From assembly GCA_009767595.1 (NCBI GenBank), contig VSDK01010616.1, positions 582,845-646,844 on the forward strand: a stretch of 64,000 nucleotides of DNA, read 5' to 3'. A program made the translations under genes and the position numbers. This stretch comes from Symbiodinium kawagutii. Lineage: Eukaryota > Sar > Dinophyceae > Suessiales > Symbiodiniaceae. Positions 15,601-24,519 of the stretch are shown in pieces; the first letter of the stretch is position 1, and each line of letters begins with the position of its first letter. Under the pieces are notes generated by a model that worked only from the letters and a program-made list of their open reading frames with translations, made no database searches and was not told the DNA's origin.

Positions 15601-16545
15601 GGTAGTGCAGCAGAAAAAGAAAGGCGATCATTGAGATCTAAAACTAGTACCACTACCAGGGTCGCTGCCAGAAAACGGCCATCAAGCAAGCCTGCCACGA
15701 AGATTCAGAAGTCTAGGAAGGCTAGCAGCCAACAACAAGCCTTGGAATCAGATTTAGATCATGATCAAGCTTTGCTGGATGAGATTCAAGCAGAAATTGA
15801 TTCTGAATTGGTTGACATTCTTGTCCCTGCTGGTAATTTTGAACCTGGCGCTGCTTTCGGAGATGATGAGGATGATACAGCACACAGAGATGATGTAGAA
15901 GGTGATAATGACCCTCTTGAAGTTGACATTGCTGATGATGCTGATGAAGGTGAAACTTCTCCCAACCATGAATCCGAAGTCTCTCTCGATTCAGACTTTG
16001 ATGCTGCTCCACCACTCCCATCACCAGCGGAAGAACCACCACATGCACCCTCACCACAACAGGAACCACCAGCACAACCACCAGCAGAACCAGCAGAACC
16101 AGCAGAACCAGCAGAACCACCACCACCACCACCACCACCAGCAGAACCCAGGAGAGTCGATCGCCAAATGGGCATTGCAAGGTCAACGGCCAACCGGGCA
16201 GTGTTTCAGGTTGGAGACCACGGAGAAATCCATTTTTATCACTCAACTCAGCAGATGATAGCGTTTTGCAGCTTGAGATCATCTAGCCATGAAGGTTGTC
16301 GGAAGCAGATGACCACGAATCCCACAAGACGTGGGTCAGGGAGGCCGATTGGCACTTTAGTGGCATGGCTGATGGCAAGTTCTGATTTTGACACAAAAAC
16401 AGCACACATTCACTCCTGTGTGCCAACACGAGCAGACAGAGTCAATGCCCGCAAGTATTTTGAAACACTTCCTGGCAATTCAGATTTCAGCAAGTATGAA
16501 AAAGCAAAGGGTAGAAACGAAGATTCAGAGCCTAGACACGTGTAG
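9005..16545 (+). CDS. Large transposase-candidate multidomain protein (six exons)
   Basis: Exons: 9005-9637, 9988-10107, 10500 to about 11702, 12380-12955, 13313-14140, 14863-16545; roughly 1,680 residues. Order: acidic N-terminus with repeated W-[DA]-S-A-F-A units; helical linker; a core where RFDETPTKVRI (Asp about 288) and SDAYSANF (Asp about 400) followed by CDIHK resemble the D...D...CxxH pattern of hAT-like RNase-H-fold transposases; an EF-hand-like loop; AAVEAKHSS, whose Glu could be the third acidic residue; an HMG-box-like segment; CLGLGICVC; and a Glu/Pro-rich tail. I associate this chain with many-copy dinoflagellate genes of unknown function. As the largest enzyme-like protein in an intact TIR element it is the best transposase candidate. 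Catalytic assignment is inference from motif spacing. Most exon joins are phase 0. Confidence 0.65.
9988..10107 (+). CDS. Gene 2 exon 2
   Basis: Forty codons from acceptor GGCAG|GAA: FSQTVEQLSLRVFQHQLA then LLKDKFW. Phase 0 at both ends. The best in-frame donor is GA-type (TGG|GAAAGA), unusual but reported for dinoflagellates. Confidence 0.45.
10500..11702 (+). CDS. Gene 2 exon 3: RNase-H-like core
   Basis: Starts YHLGYLWRVLLETLG after GGCTGCAG. RFDETPTKVRI has Asp at 10608-10610; HCCSDAYSANFVAE has Asp at 10944-10946; LCDIHKLY supplies Cys 11022 and His 11031. This D/D/CxxH layout recalls hAT family cores. The 3' end is not fixed: candidates are CAG|GACCAA at 11703 (GA donor) and GGA|GTACCG at 11712. 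Confidence 0.6.
12380..12955 (+). CDS. Gene 2 exon 4: EF-hand-like loop and helical domain
   Basis: Starts DKNHPDHPDHPE after TGCTTGAG. NVDGDGKFNWVEF (12452-12490) fits the EF-hand loop: Asn at 1, Asp at 3 and 5, Gly 6, Phe 8, Glu 12, Phe 13. A helical region with ALRFRMISC and GFPYKLFLLLEGQYE follows, typical of the dinoflagellate family. The end is set at ACC|GTGCTT because this keeps phase with exon 5. Confidence 0.6.
13313..14140 (+). CDS. Gene 2 exon 5: third acidic residue and HMG-box-like segment
   Basis: AAVEAKHSSTREM carries Glu at 13400, the candidate third catalytic acid. A Lys/Arg/Gly linker (RRGGGGP) leads to an HMG-box-like block at about 13637-13795 (PWRAF, KFTVQRLQQLRDEYSQLS, SEQKQMF), with the WR-F ... 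L-x2-Y-x2-L-S ... Q/K-x-M/Y pattern of DNA-bending HMG domains. Donor TTG|GTATGT. Confidence 0.62.
14492..14650 (+). repeat. (GGT)n trinucleotide array
   Basis: About 160 bp of GGT/GTG repeats in the intron between gene 2 exons 5 and 6. The poly-His/poly-Thr reverse frames are artefacts. Confidence 0.95.
14863..16545 (+). CDS. Gene 2 last exon: Cys motif, nuclear basic runs, Pro/Glu tail
   Basis: Starts ALMSKAAASFRRRECLD after CTGCTCAG. It contains CLGLGICVC, a KKKKENR run, YFHIGRIDLRSWHFGAL, WQGSAAEKERRSLRSK and a basic segment (RKRPSSKPATKIQKSRK) likely to be a nuclear signal. Then come acidic stretches, a Pro/Glu-rich repeat (PAEPAEPAEPPPPPPPP, about 16080-16150), and a conserved-looking tail SGRPIGTLVAWL. 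TAG at 16543 gives a natural C-terminus. A 32-nt GT...AG inside (15008-15039) is read through, since removal breaks frame. Confidence 0.65.
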   Translation, partial: ALMSKAAASFRRRECLDTQLREHIQACSTLVQSSAQQKPQSKDTSQKKVCLGLGICVCSRYPDAAFMFANLSMYLKKVCWKKKKENRCSTERTLLDAYLIVLEFFQNKPSNQMIEDRDSEWDTLYKTETGEGHVGSSHLYFHIGRIDLRSWHFGALQLAKSEDVLGNIDHVTYLEPCHSHASLDCNQQSYNTFTDMEVFAHQMDLNLPWTLRLHHISLIASDWQYATQSTIAVRHLVDAGDFIIWQGSAAEKERRSLRSKTSTTTRVAARKRPSSKPATKIQKSRKASSQQQALESDLDHDQALLDEIQAEIDSELVDILVPAGNFEPGAAFGDDEDDTAHRDDVEGDNDPLEVDIADDADEGETSPNHESEVSLDSDFDAAPPLPSPAEEPPHAPSPQQEPPAQPPAEPAEPAEPAEPPPPPPPPAEPRRVDRQMGIARSTANRAVFQVGDHGEIHFYHSTQQMIAFCSLRSSSHEGCRKQMTTNPTRRGSGRPIGTLVAWLMASSDFDTKTAHIHSCVPTRADRVNARKYFETLPGNSDFSKYEKAKGRNEDSEPRHV

Positions 16546-17405
16546 ATTCCATGGACGCCACCGCCGCAAACGACGTGACTGCGGAAATACTGTGTGCATG
16601 AGTGCGTTGGGGGAAGAGCGGTTATTGTGCATCAATTCACAGACTAACTGACTAACTAACTGAATTGCTTATCACTCACTATTGATTATGAATTATTTCA
16701 TTGATTATCAACTAGTTACGGTTACTGACTAGTTACTGAGTGGTTTATATTTCAAGTTTGCAGTGTTTTTTTCTTTTTCTGACTACGACTCATCCATCTG
16801 AGCAACTAACTAGCCATTGCATTTGCTACTGCTGAGTATTTGCATTCAAAAGACCTATTCTTTCTTGATGGAAGAAACCCATCTGAAATTGGAAACTCCT
16901 ACACTCAGGATGGTTCAGGACCAACTGATTTACCAGTTGCTAACCAGATCTCCTGAACCAGCGACCAGTGGCTGTGAGTTAGTCAGCTAGTTACTAGCTA
17001 GTTAGTTTTGGGAACTGTTAGTAATTGCTGATGTGGTAAGAAGGTAAATCAGACAACACCCATGGAGACAACCTCAAGACTCTTCAGTATGTATATTGCA
17101 TATCAGCATATCGTATCATTAATGATTTTCGCACTTCTATACACAGCATCATTGAGTATGCAATGCGTATGCTCGCATGTGCACACATGTAAATGTAAAT
17201 GTATATAATACTGTACTGAATTAGTAAATTAACACATGATCACATATGACATATGCATTGCCCCGTACATTGTATTTGTCACTGACATGTATGTATGAAT
17301 GTATGTACAAGAGCAAGTCACAATATGGTAAAGATAAATATATGTATAGCACTCACTATCAGCCAGCAGCTCATCAGCCGCTAGCCTTTCCATTGCATCC
17401 AACAG
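16546..17405. other. Spacer after gene 2
   Basis: No convincing coding frame. Contains CTAACTAACT-type short repeats and an AT-rich stretch near 17080-17360. Presumably 3' UTR and intergenic DNA. Confidence 0.45.
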
Positions 17406-17904
17406 GTGCTTCATGGTTTTTTTCCGCAAAGACCGATTCAGCAAAGAGAATGTGAAATACTACAAGGACACGTTTGAGGCGTTGCTGAAACAACAAATGG
17501 TTCAGCCAAACCCTACCCTGGCCCTAGATTGTATGCAATGTTGTTTTTTTACTGTAGTTCACAGGGGATCGGAACCTTCAAAATCAGTGTTCCTTACCAG
17601 ATGTTATCATGTTGAGTTTTGTTAAGTTCAGTTTAGTCACTTGTCATAGTCATAATCATAATCCCAAAAAGCAACGTAGAGAACACTGGTGTTCAAGGAG
17701 CACCAATGGGTTAAAAACTTGCTTGCCAACACACAGGCATTGCAGAACAAGGTGACCGAGATTCATCAGCCTCTGTCACTCCTGAGCCTGATGTTGCCAG
17801 AGGGCGGTGCGATCTATCAGCAGGGATTGGACTCTTTGGGTCAGAGGGCAAGAAGAACACATCAACCTCAGAATGAAGAGGACCTGTACAAGTGTGGGTG
17901 GTAG
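17406..17904 (+). CDS. Small two-exon coding candidate, frame unresolved
   Basis: Exon A follows CATCCAACAG and reads MVFFRKDRFSKENVKYYKDT then FEALLKQQMVQPNPTL (ATG 17413). Exon B follows CAACACACAG at 17738. Two splices are possible. GAT T|GTATGC leads to a linker frame (AEQGDRDSSASVTPEPDV) stopping at 17876. A GC or GT phase-0 donor leads to ALQNKVTEIHQPLSLLSL and NEEDLYKCGW, stopping at 17904. Directly after, ILIEMDADAIW is open in the +1 frame, so a one-base frameshift is possible. This could be a short gene or the remnant of a longer one. No function assigned. Confidence 0.35.
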
Positions 17905-18539
17905 GATCCTGATAGAAATGGATGCCGATGCCATTTGGTGCAACACAATAACACCGGCTGACTGGCTTTACTACTTACTACTTTACTGACATAGACATAG
18001 ATATGCTATGATGTAATGTAGATGTAGATGTTTGGCACGTTTGATCACTATTGTATGTTTGCAAATTTTATGAAGGCTTAGCTGAACTTGACTTAATGTT
18101 TTTTGTTTTAGATTCTAGATTTTAACATTTTAGCACTTGGTCACAAATCATCAATCATGCACCATCGATCATTCATTGATCACAGGCATCAGCTCACGAT
18201 CTGGTAATATCAGGTATCACATTGCAGTATCATTTTGGAAGCTATCGACCTATCGATATCATGCATCAGACAATCAAATGAGTGTTTGCTGAGTCTCCCT
18301 GGTTGGTGTAGGTTGGAATCTGATACTGATAATGATAATTTTATTTGCTAGCTGCTGACTTACTGCTGCTGTTTGCTAGCTGCTAGCTATACTTTGGGGG
18401 CTTCAGGTTTTGTGATCATCATGCTGCAGATTTCTTGGTATTTGCGATACATTGGGGTGCTGGCTTCAGATTTTTGAAGGTTTGGGGAGGATGATAAATA
18501 GGGGGATAAATGTCTGAGTCCTGAGTCCTGAGAGGATAA
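17905..18539. other. Spacer before the fold-back
   Basis: No gene seen. AT-rich intergenic DNA with short CTAGCTGCTAGC-type repeats. The last part (18480-18540) already carries GGATAA units of the fold-back. Confidence 0.45.
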
Positions 18540-19905
18540 AACTACTAATTTGATGATAACTTTGAGAAAAAACGCCTGAGAGGATAACTTGAGGATAAAT
18601 TTGGGGAAAAACCTCCTGGAGAGGGAAACAAATGAGAAGAAACCTTCTGAAAATGATAAATTTGAGGAACAACTTCCTGCAAAGGATCAATTTGAAGGTA
18701 AATTTGAAGAAAAGCCTTCTGGAGAGGATAAATTTGAGGAAAAACCTCCTGGAGAGGATCAATTTGAAGGTAAATTTGAAGAAAAGCCTTCTGGAGAGGA
18801 TAATTTTGAGGAAAAACCTCCTGGAGAGGATGAATTTGAGGATGATTTGGAGGATGATTCTGGGGAGGAGGATAATTTGAGGATGATTTGGAGGATGATT
18901 TGGAGGATGATTTGAGGATGATTTGAGGATGATTTTAGGATAAATTTGAGGATCCCAGTTTTGGGAGCTCAAAAATCGATTTTTGAGAGATGTCTCAGCA
19001 AATCATCCTAAAATCATCCTAAAATCATCCTAAAATCATCCTAAAATCATCCTAAAATCATCCTCAAATCATCCTCAAATCATCCTCCAAATCATCCTCA
19101 AATTATCCTCCTCCCCAGAATCATCCTCCAAATCATCCTCCAAATCATCCTCAAATTCATCCTCTCCAGGAGGTTTTTCCTCAAAATTATCCTCTCCAGA
19201 AGGCTTTTCTTCAAATTTACCTTCAAATTGATCCTCTCCAGGAGGTTTTTCCTCACATTTCTCCTCAAAATTCATCCTCTCCAGGAGGTTTTTCCTCAAA
19301 ATTATCCTCTCCAGGAGGTTTTTCCTCACATTTCTCCTCAAAACTATCATCTCCAGGAGGTTTTTCCTCAAAATTATCCTCTCCAGGAGGTTTTTCCTCA
19401 CATTTCTCCTCAAAACTATCATCTCCAGGAGGTTTTCCTCACATTTCTCATCAAAACTATCATCTCCAGGAGGTTTTCCTCACATTTCTCATCAAAACTA
19501 TCATCTCCAGGAGGTTTTTCCTCAAAATTATCCTCATGCATCCTCTCCAGGAGGTTTTTCCTCACATTTCTCCTCAAAACTATCATCTCCAGGAGGTTTT
19601 CCTCACATTTCTCATCAAAACTATCATCTCCAGGAGGTTTTTCCTCAAAATTATCCTCATGCATCCTCTCCAGGAGGTTTTTCCTCACATTTCTCCTCAA
19701 AACTATCATCTCCAGGAGGTTTTCCTCACATTTCTCATCAAAACTATCATCTCCAGGAGGTTTTTCCTCAAAGTTATCGTCTCCAGGAGGTTTTTCCTCA
19801 AATTTATCATGTTCAGGATTTTTTTTCTGCAAATTATTATCTTAAGAAAGTTTTCTTCAACTTTATGCTCAAATTCATCCTTTCCAGGAGGCTTTTACTT
19901 CAATT
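18540..19905. repeat. Central fold-back: inverted tandem arrays
   Basis: The left arm (to about 18955) is made of GAGGATAAATTTGAGGAAAA + CCTCCTGGA and GGATGATTTGAGGAT units. The right arm (from about 18990) has the reverse complements, TCATCCTCAAA and TCTCCAGGAGGTTTTTCCTC. About 250 bp of each arm (18700-18955 and 18990-19260) pair in the same unit order, differing by 15-bp unit gains. Beyond that the right side extends as a 42-50 bp tandem array to about 19830. Open frames on both strands here are two readings of the same repeat and are not treated as genes. Confidence 0.85.
18968..18987. repeat. Perfect 20-bp palindrome at the fold-back centre
   Basis: CTCAAAAATCGATTTTTGAG is its own reverse complement and lies at the turning point of the long inverted repeat. 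The next bases (TGAGAGATGTCTCAGC, then ATCATCCTAAAATC repeats) resemble a degenerate copy of the transposon left terminus. Confidence 0.85.
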
Positions 19906-20888
19906 TGTCCTTTTGCTTAGGCTTCAGATTTCCCAGTCCAAGTAACCTAGTATGTACGTAGTAGTTAGTACTTAGTGGCTTTGAATTTGCAAGGCTAGGC
20001 TACTTGTTAACATCAGTTCGTTAATAAGTTACTAGTTACTAACGTTACTAACTAGTGACTAGTGTGTCTTTTGTTTGCTTCTTGTGCTTCTTGCTGCTGA
20101 TTTTTTTGTTGTCCATTGGTGTATTTTTTGTTTGGTATTTTTGGTTGGCTGGTGATGTTTGTTTGCTGATGTTTTTTGGTTGTCTGCCGGCAACTGGTAA
20201 ACTGCTACGCCACAATTTGCTGATGTTTTTTTGGCTTGCTGGTGTTGTTTTTTCTTATCTGTTTCATGGTCTGATCATCCATTCATTAATGAAGGAAATC
20301 AAATTCTTCATTCATACATTGTCATATATTTGTTCAAGCATTCTTTAGGTTACCAATCAATTCAGTCATCAAAAAACAACTGACAGTATCAGCAAAAACA
20401 TCACATCAGCTAATGAATGCTTATAACAACACACCACCAGCAAACAACCAACCTCAGGAGACCGCAAACAACTATCACACATTTGATCGTCCCATTGGTC
20501 CGAGCAGCATTGCTAGCCAACAAGCTTAGCAGTGACTCACTTCACTACAACTCAGCTGCACACAAAAAGCACCAGCCATCAAAAACACCAACAAACAGCA
20601 ATCACCAGCCAGCACACAAGAACGTCAGCAGCAACAAAACCAGCACCAGCAAACAAAAAAATATGGCGAACAAAAGCAACGTTAAAATCATTAAAACAAC
20701 ACAACAAACAAAAATCACCAGCAAACAAAAACAACGCAAAAAAAAACAACAGCACAGCACATACATAACATACCAAAGATGGGCAGGCTGAAAAGTGATA
20801 CAATGCTTCATTCGCTTTTTTTTAGCCAATTTTGGTGCAAGCCATTTCACTGTCTCTGTCTCACCCTTGCGCCCTTGGAGTGCTGCCT
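19906..20888. other. Spacer with GT-rich then AC-rich blocks
   Basis: 20060-20260 is TTTG/TGCTG-rich and 20400-20780 is CAA/CAG/ACA-rich on the same strand. The two blocks are loosely complementary. No convincing gene; the open frames are low complexity. The C/T-rich run at 20850-20878 ending TTGGAG is a candidate leader acceptor for the next gene. Confidence 0.5.
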
Positions 20889-23747
20889 ATGGATTTGGCT
20901 GCTGGAAAGGGACAGCGGTTCCACCCATATGATGGGAAAGCAGGCAAGGGCAAAGCAAAGGGCAATGCAGTGCGTGGAGGCACAGCAGGGCCTGCTGCTG
21001 CTGCTAAGGCGGTAGCTAAGGGCAATGGAGTTCGTCCACCTATGCCTGTGGGCAAAGGAAAACCAGTGCATCAACCCAATGCAGTGCGTGCTCAGTCCAG
21101 CACCACCAAAGGATCCGCAGAACCCAGCCTTTGGAAGCAACGAGAAGCAAGACGTGCTGCCAGAGAAGAAGCATTGCACAAGCAATTCGATTGGGTTCCA
21201 CAGAGCTTTGAGGACTGCCATAGCAAGGAAGAGAAGAGAAATTGGTGGAAGTATCGCCCTTTGGCTAAATTGTCAAATTCTTGTTCAGTTTGAGCAGTTG
21301 GATGGTGTTGTTGGTGAGTAAGTTATCCCCCGATATATAGAATACAACGATGGTTCGCACATGAGCTGATGAGATATGACAACCATCAGTTGATGAGCAG
21401 CCGACTGGGCAGGTTCGGCGCAGTACATGCTCTACACTCTGCCAGTTGGGTCATCAACAATTACACCAACATTCATGAAGGATGCTTTTTGAACGGTTGT
21501 AAAGCAACGGCTGCATAATATGAGTGTCTTACATATGCAGCATTTTATCCCCACTTTTGCCCAGAGCAATGGTTTTTCATGGTTAGAAATCGATCAACAG
21601 CCTAAGCATCGAACTGTTTGCCTTGATCACTAGGGGTGAACTAACAGTTGGTTCACCGATGTGGCCATGGGTCAATATTAACCAACTAATGACTAATGAC
21701 TAATGGCTAATGACGGTGGACAATAAGCGGCAATAATGGTTGTAGTCAGTGGTTATAGGGCCATAGTAACTAGTAATGATTCATATATATATATATATGA
21801 GTGGATAGTAAGTAATGATGGATATTAATGATTGGTATGGGAATGATTCATGTTTGGCAATACTGATTGGAATGGTATCGTCAGTTGACATTCTTCCTGG
21901 CAATCTACCTACCTGTGCAGCATGTCTGCCCACAGTGCAGCATGTCCGATTCTGAGGAACGCTGTTGGATGGTCGCAAAGGCAACGAAGTTGATGGCGGC
22001 TCTCCCACGTCATCTTCCACACCCAGCGAATCGGGGTCACATGTCTCGTTTGATCCTAGAGATGACCTCGACTATGGGTTTGAGCTCTTCCCAGATGGAG
22101 ACGATGGAGAGGAATTCGTTAACTAGAGTAGCTAGGACCTAGAGCTGTGATGGACGCTGTGATGGACGCTGTGATGGACACTCACTCACCACATTTATGT
22201 ATATACATACACTTGTACTGCTGTACCATGTACACTGTACACCCATACATTCCATACATTACATACAAATATCATATATCTATCAGGCACATTTGGAGTA
22301 AATTGCGCACCATCAGCTATCAGCTCAGTTGTTTTCGGCTTTGATCGATGCGAATTTCAATGGCGCATCAGGATCAATGATCAATGATCAATATTTTACA
22401 GACTGGCGACCCTTTTATTATTGATCAACCTACTTCCAATCAATGTTCTACACTGTCACTACACTACACTTCACTACACTACACAAAGAAGTTGTTTATG
22501 GACTTCACAGGAATTACATCATTATATTATATTATATCATTATGCTGGAAGTGGCTGATCATTGAATTTAGCTGCGGAACCGCAGCGAGGCACCGTTGTA
22601 CACCAAGGCCGGCAGAGAAAAGTGCGATCACTCAGCAAGCCGCTAGATCCGATAGGTAGGTACCAGGTAGAAAGCAAGAAGGATCAATAGATCAAGTACA
22701 GTACACATAAATACGCATATTAACAGTTATTAAGATATGTAGCTGGTAGACTGAGATAAATGGGTGAGAATGTAGGTAGGACAGTCGGATAGATAGATGG
22801 ATGGATAGATAGATAGATAGAGATAGGTAGATAGATAGATAGATAGACTGCCGATCCGCTTTGCTGGGCACTGAGCCCACCTGAAGCAGCGGCCGGAAGG
22901 CCGCCCCTGGGGCCAGCTGTGGCTGTGGATGGTTGATACGAAGGTATGAACGGCTTGGTGGTTGAACATGATAATGATGATGATTGATAGATATCAATAA
23001 AAAGGAGGATAGAGACATGACATAGTTAGAAAGATAGATAAATTTGTTTTTAGGATAAAGCCATTGCCTTGTTGACAGATGTAGAAACAGTATCAGTATC
23101 ATCTATCAATCTATCAATCTATCAATCTATCATTCTGATTTATTGGTTATGGTTATGGCTGTTGACTGTTATTTGTTACTGTTACTGTATCTATCTCTCC
23201 TTTCCGATTCTACTGACCACTGTTGCAGGAATCCAAGTGGAAAGCGCAAATTGCTGCTTGGAGGGAAAGCCTCGGAGCAGTCGGAAGGTTGGCCAACCTT
23301 CGCCCATGGACAGCTTCTGGGGGTCGCAAGTACACTGGGATTTCAGCTACTCCAAGGGTTCTTAGCATCCTCGATTGCGTCGCGATTGAAAAGCTTGGAG
23401 GAGCCGAGGCAGCTTACAATGTCATGGAGTCTCCTCAAGCACACAAGCTGCTCATGGCAGCTTTGGAGGACGTGCTGGTTGATGTCAGCCAGAATCCAAT
23501 TCGCAGAGCATTCACAGGCTCAGCGGGGATCACAAAGTGCATCCACACAGCTACATGCCTGTACTCATACAAGCGGGATGGAGCAATTCTACCCCTGGAA
23601 CTTCTTCAGTTCCAAGGTTATGGCTTAGACGTCCGTGTGCCAGATAGTATGAACGCGAAGCAACTTCACGATGTTGCTGGCCAGGGTATTTGCTTACCCT
23701 GTCTAGGTCTGGTAGTAGTGACTTTGATGGTGACTGTTGGCCTGTGA
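20889..23747 (+). CDS. Basic linker protein with C5-methyltransferase-like C-terminus
   Basis: ATG 20889 lies 9 nt after an AG (20879-20880) that follows a pyrimidine run, so it fits a trans-spliced start. Exon 1 (to about 21263) is Lys/Gly/Ala-rich with repeated G-N-[AG]-V-R units, then KQREARRAAREE and KRNWWKYRPL. Exon 2 (21957-22117) is a short acidic Ser/Asp linker (GSPTSSSTPSESGS ... FPDGDDGEEF) ending at donor TTC|GTTAAC. Exon 3 (23229-23747) starts ESKWKAQIAAWRESLG and ends with LYSYKRDGAILPLELLQFQG and HDVAGQGICLPCLGLVVV, matching the motif IX/X order of C5-methyltransferases (GNA replaced by GQG). No motif I, IV or VI is visible, so this is half an enzyme: a subunit, a decayed paralogue, or a gene missing exons. 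Confidence 0.55.
21957..22117 (+). CDS. Small acidic linker exon of the third gene
   Basis: Frame TLLDGRKGNEVDGG ... SFDPRDDLDYGFELF. Acceptor TTCTGAG at 21950-21956, donor TTC|GTTAAC at 22118. It joins in phase to GAATCC at 23229. The competing frame beginning MSDSEERC looks less natural. The upstream joint needs one base from exon 1, and that donor is not certain. Confidence 0.45.
23229..23747 (+). CDS. Exon with methyltransferase motif IX/X-like domain
   Basis: Acceptor CTGTTGCAG|GAA. Middle segment LGGAEAAYNVMESPQAHKLL, then IRRAFTGSAGITKCIHTATC and the LELLQFQGYG / AGQGICLPCLG blocks. TGA at 23745. The last exon of gene 1 shares the QLHDV string. Confidence 0.6.
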   Translation, partial: ESKWKAQIAAWRESLGAVGRLANLRPWTASGGRKYTGISATPRVLSILDCVAIEKLGGAEAAYNVMESPQAHKLLMAALEDVLVDVSQNPIRRAFTGSAGITKCIHTATCLYSYKRDGAILPLELLQFQGYGLDVRVPDSMNAKQLHDVAGQGICLPCLGLVVVTLMVTVGL

Positions 23748-24489
23748 CCGATGGTGAGTGTGGACTCCTGTCCTGACCAGATGTCATGCCCTATTCACTA
23801 TTCACTATTCACTAATTCACTATTCACTTTTGAATCGATTGACACTATCTGTATATGGTCTTATATGGTGGCTTCTCAAAATAGGGGACCCCCAACATTG
23901 GTTTATTTATTTTATTAAGGCCTATTGAATCTGTAATCCATTATCATTGTCACTGATTAGGGGTTAATGTCAATGTTGGATGATTTGGGGGGTTCTCAAT
24001 TTTGAGAAACACTGATATGCCGGGATGCCATGTTGTTCTGTAATATGTGTACTGTAATGAAATGATTTCTGACTTTGTTCATCATGAGCTCGTGCGTTGT
24101 TTGTTTTGTTTCACCAGGAACAGGCCACAGGAAGAAAGAGTCACGCAGAAACTCAACTTACAGATTTTGCATGCACTGTCCCAAAAGATTTGCTGAGGCT
24201 ATTGGGGGAGGCTATTGGAGGTTGGTAGGTCCCTCTGAGTTGACTTTGTAGCTAATGAGCAGCCAATGGTGTGACATTGTCTTCTTGGATTTTGATGCTC
24301 TAGGGTCTAGGCCAGGGTAGAGTCTAATCACTAGTCACTAGTCACTAGTCACTAACCACTAATTGATCCTAATCAAATCAATCAGAGTCAGCACGTGGCT
24401 GGTGCACCAAGTGCATTTCCGAACTCACCTTGCAGTTCAAAAACCAACTCAAAATTCGAATCCGTCCCGATTGCGCAATCCTGCTCACG
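23748..24489. other. Spacer between third gene and gene 4
   Basis: Holds a CACTATT-unit run (23788-23830), a nested inverted-repeat element (23867-24013), and a CTAGTCA array at 24325-24365 just before gene 4. A candidate leader acceptor (CCTTGCAG, AG at 24434-24435) lies 54 nt before ATG 24490. Confidence 0.55.
23867..24013 (+). mobile_element. Nested MITE-like element, TTTCTCAAAATAGGGG family
   Basis: Begins GGTGGCTTCTCAAAATAGGGG and ends GGGGGGTTCTCAATTTTGAG + AAACAC, an imperfect inverted repeat of about 25 bp around a 95-bp core. Relatives lie outside the transposon at 41587, 44455, 44735, 50168, 55769 and 63396, so it moved into the large element from host DNA or the reverse. Confidence 0.65.
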
Positions 24490-24519
24490 ATGGCCAAGCG
24501 CAGAGCAACAGCGCCGAAG
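24490..24519 (+). CDS. Gene 4 exon 1: start MAKRRATAPK
   Basis: Ten codons. AAG|GATTGA would be a GA donor. Joining to 24978 gives APK-EETRLVAASASAAPAG, a smooth basic/Ala N-terminus. The GT-free donor is the weak point. Confidence 0.45.

Noticed and set aside
15722..16282. Reverse-strand Gly/Ser- or Val/Leu-rich frames
   Set aside because: Shadow of the Pro/Glu and acidic repeats of gene 2 exon 6, which has splice and family support.
18589..19845. Long open frames on both strands (Glu/Lys/Pro/Gly-rich on one, Ser/Phe/Leu-rich on the other)
   Set aside because: They translate the inverted tandem arrays of the fold-back; the same peptide arises on opposite strands from mirrored repeats, so there is no independent evidence of coding.
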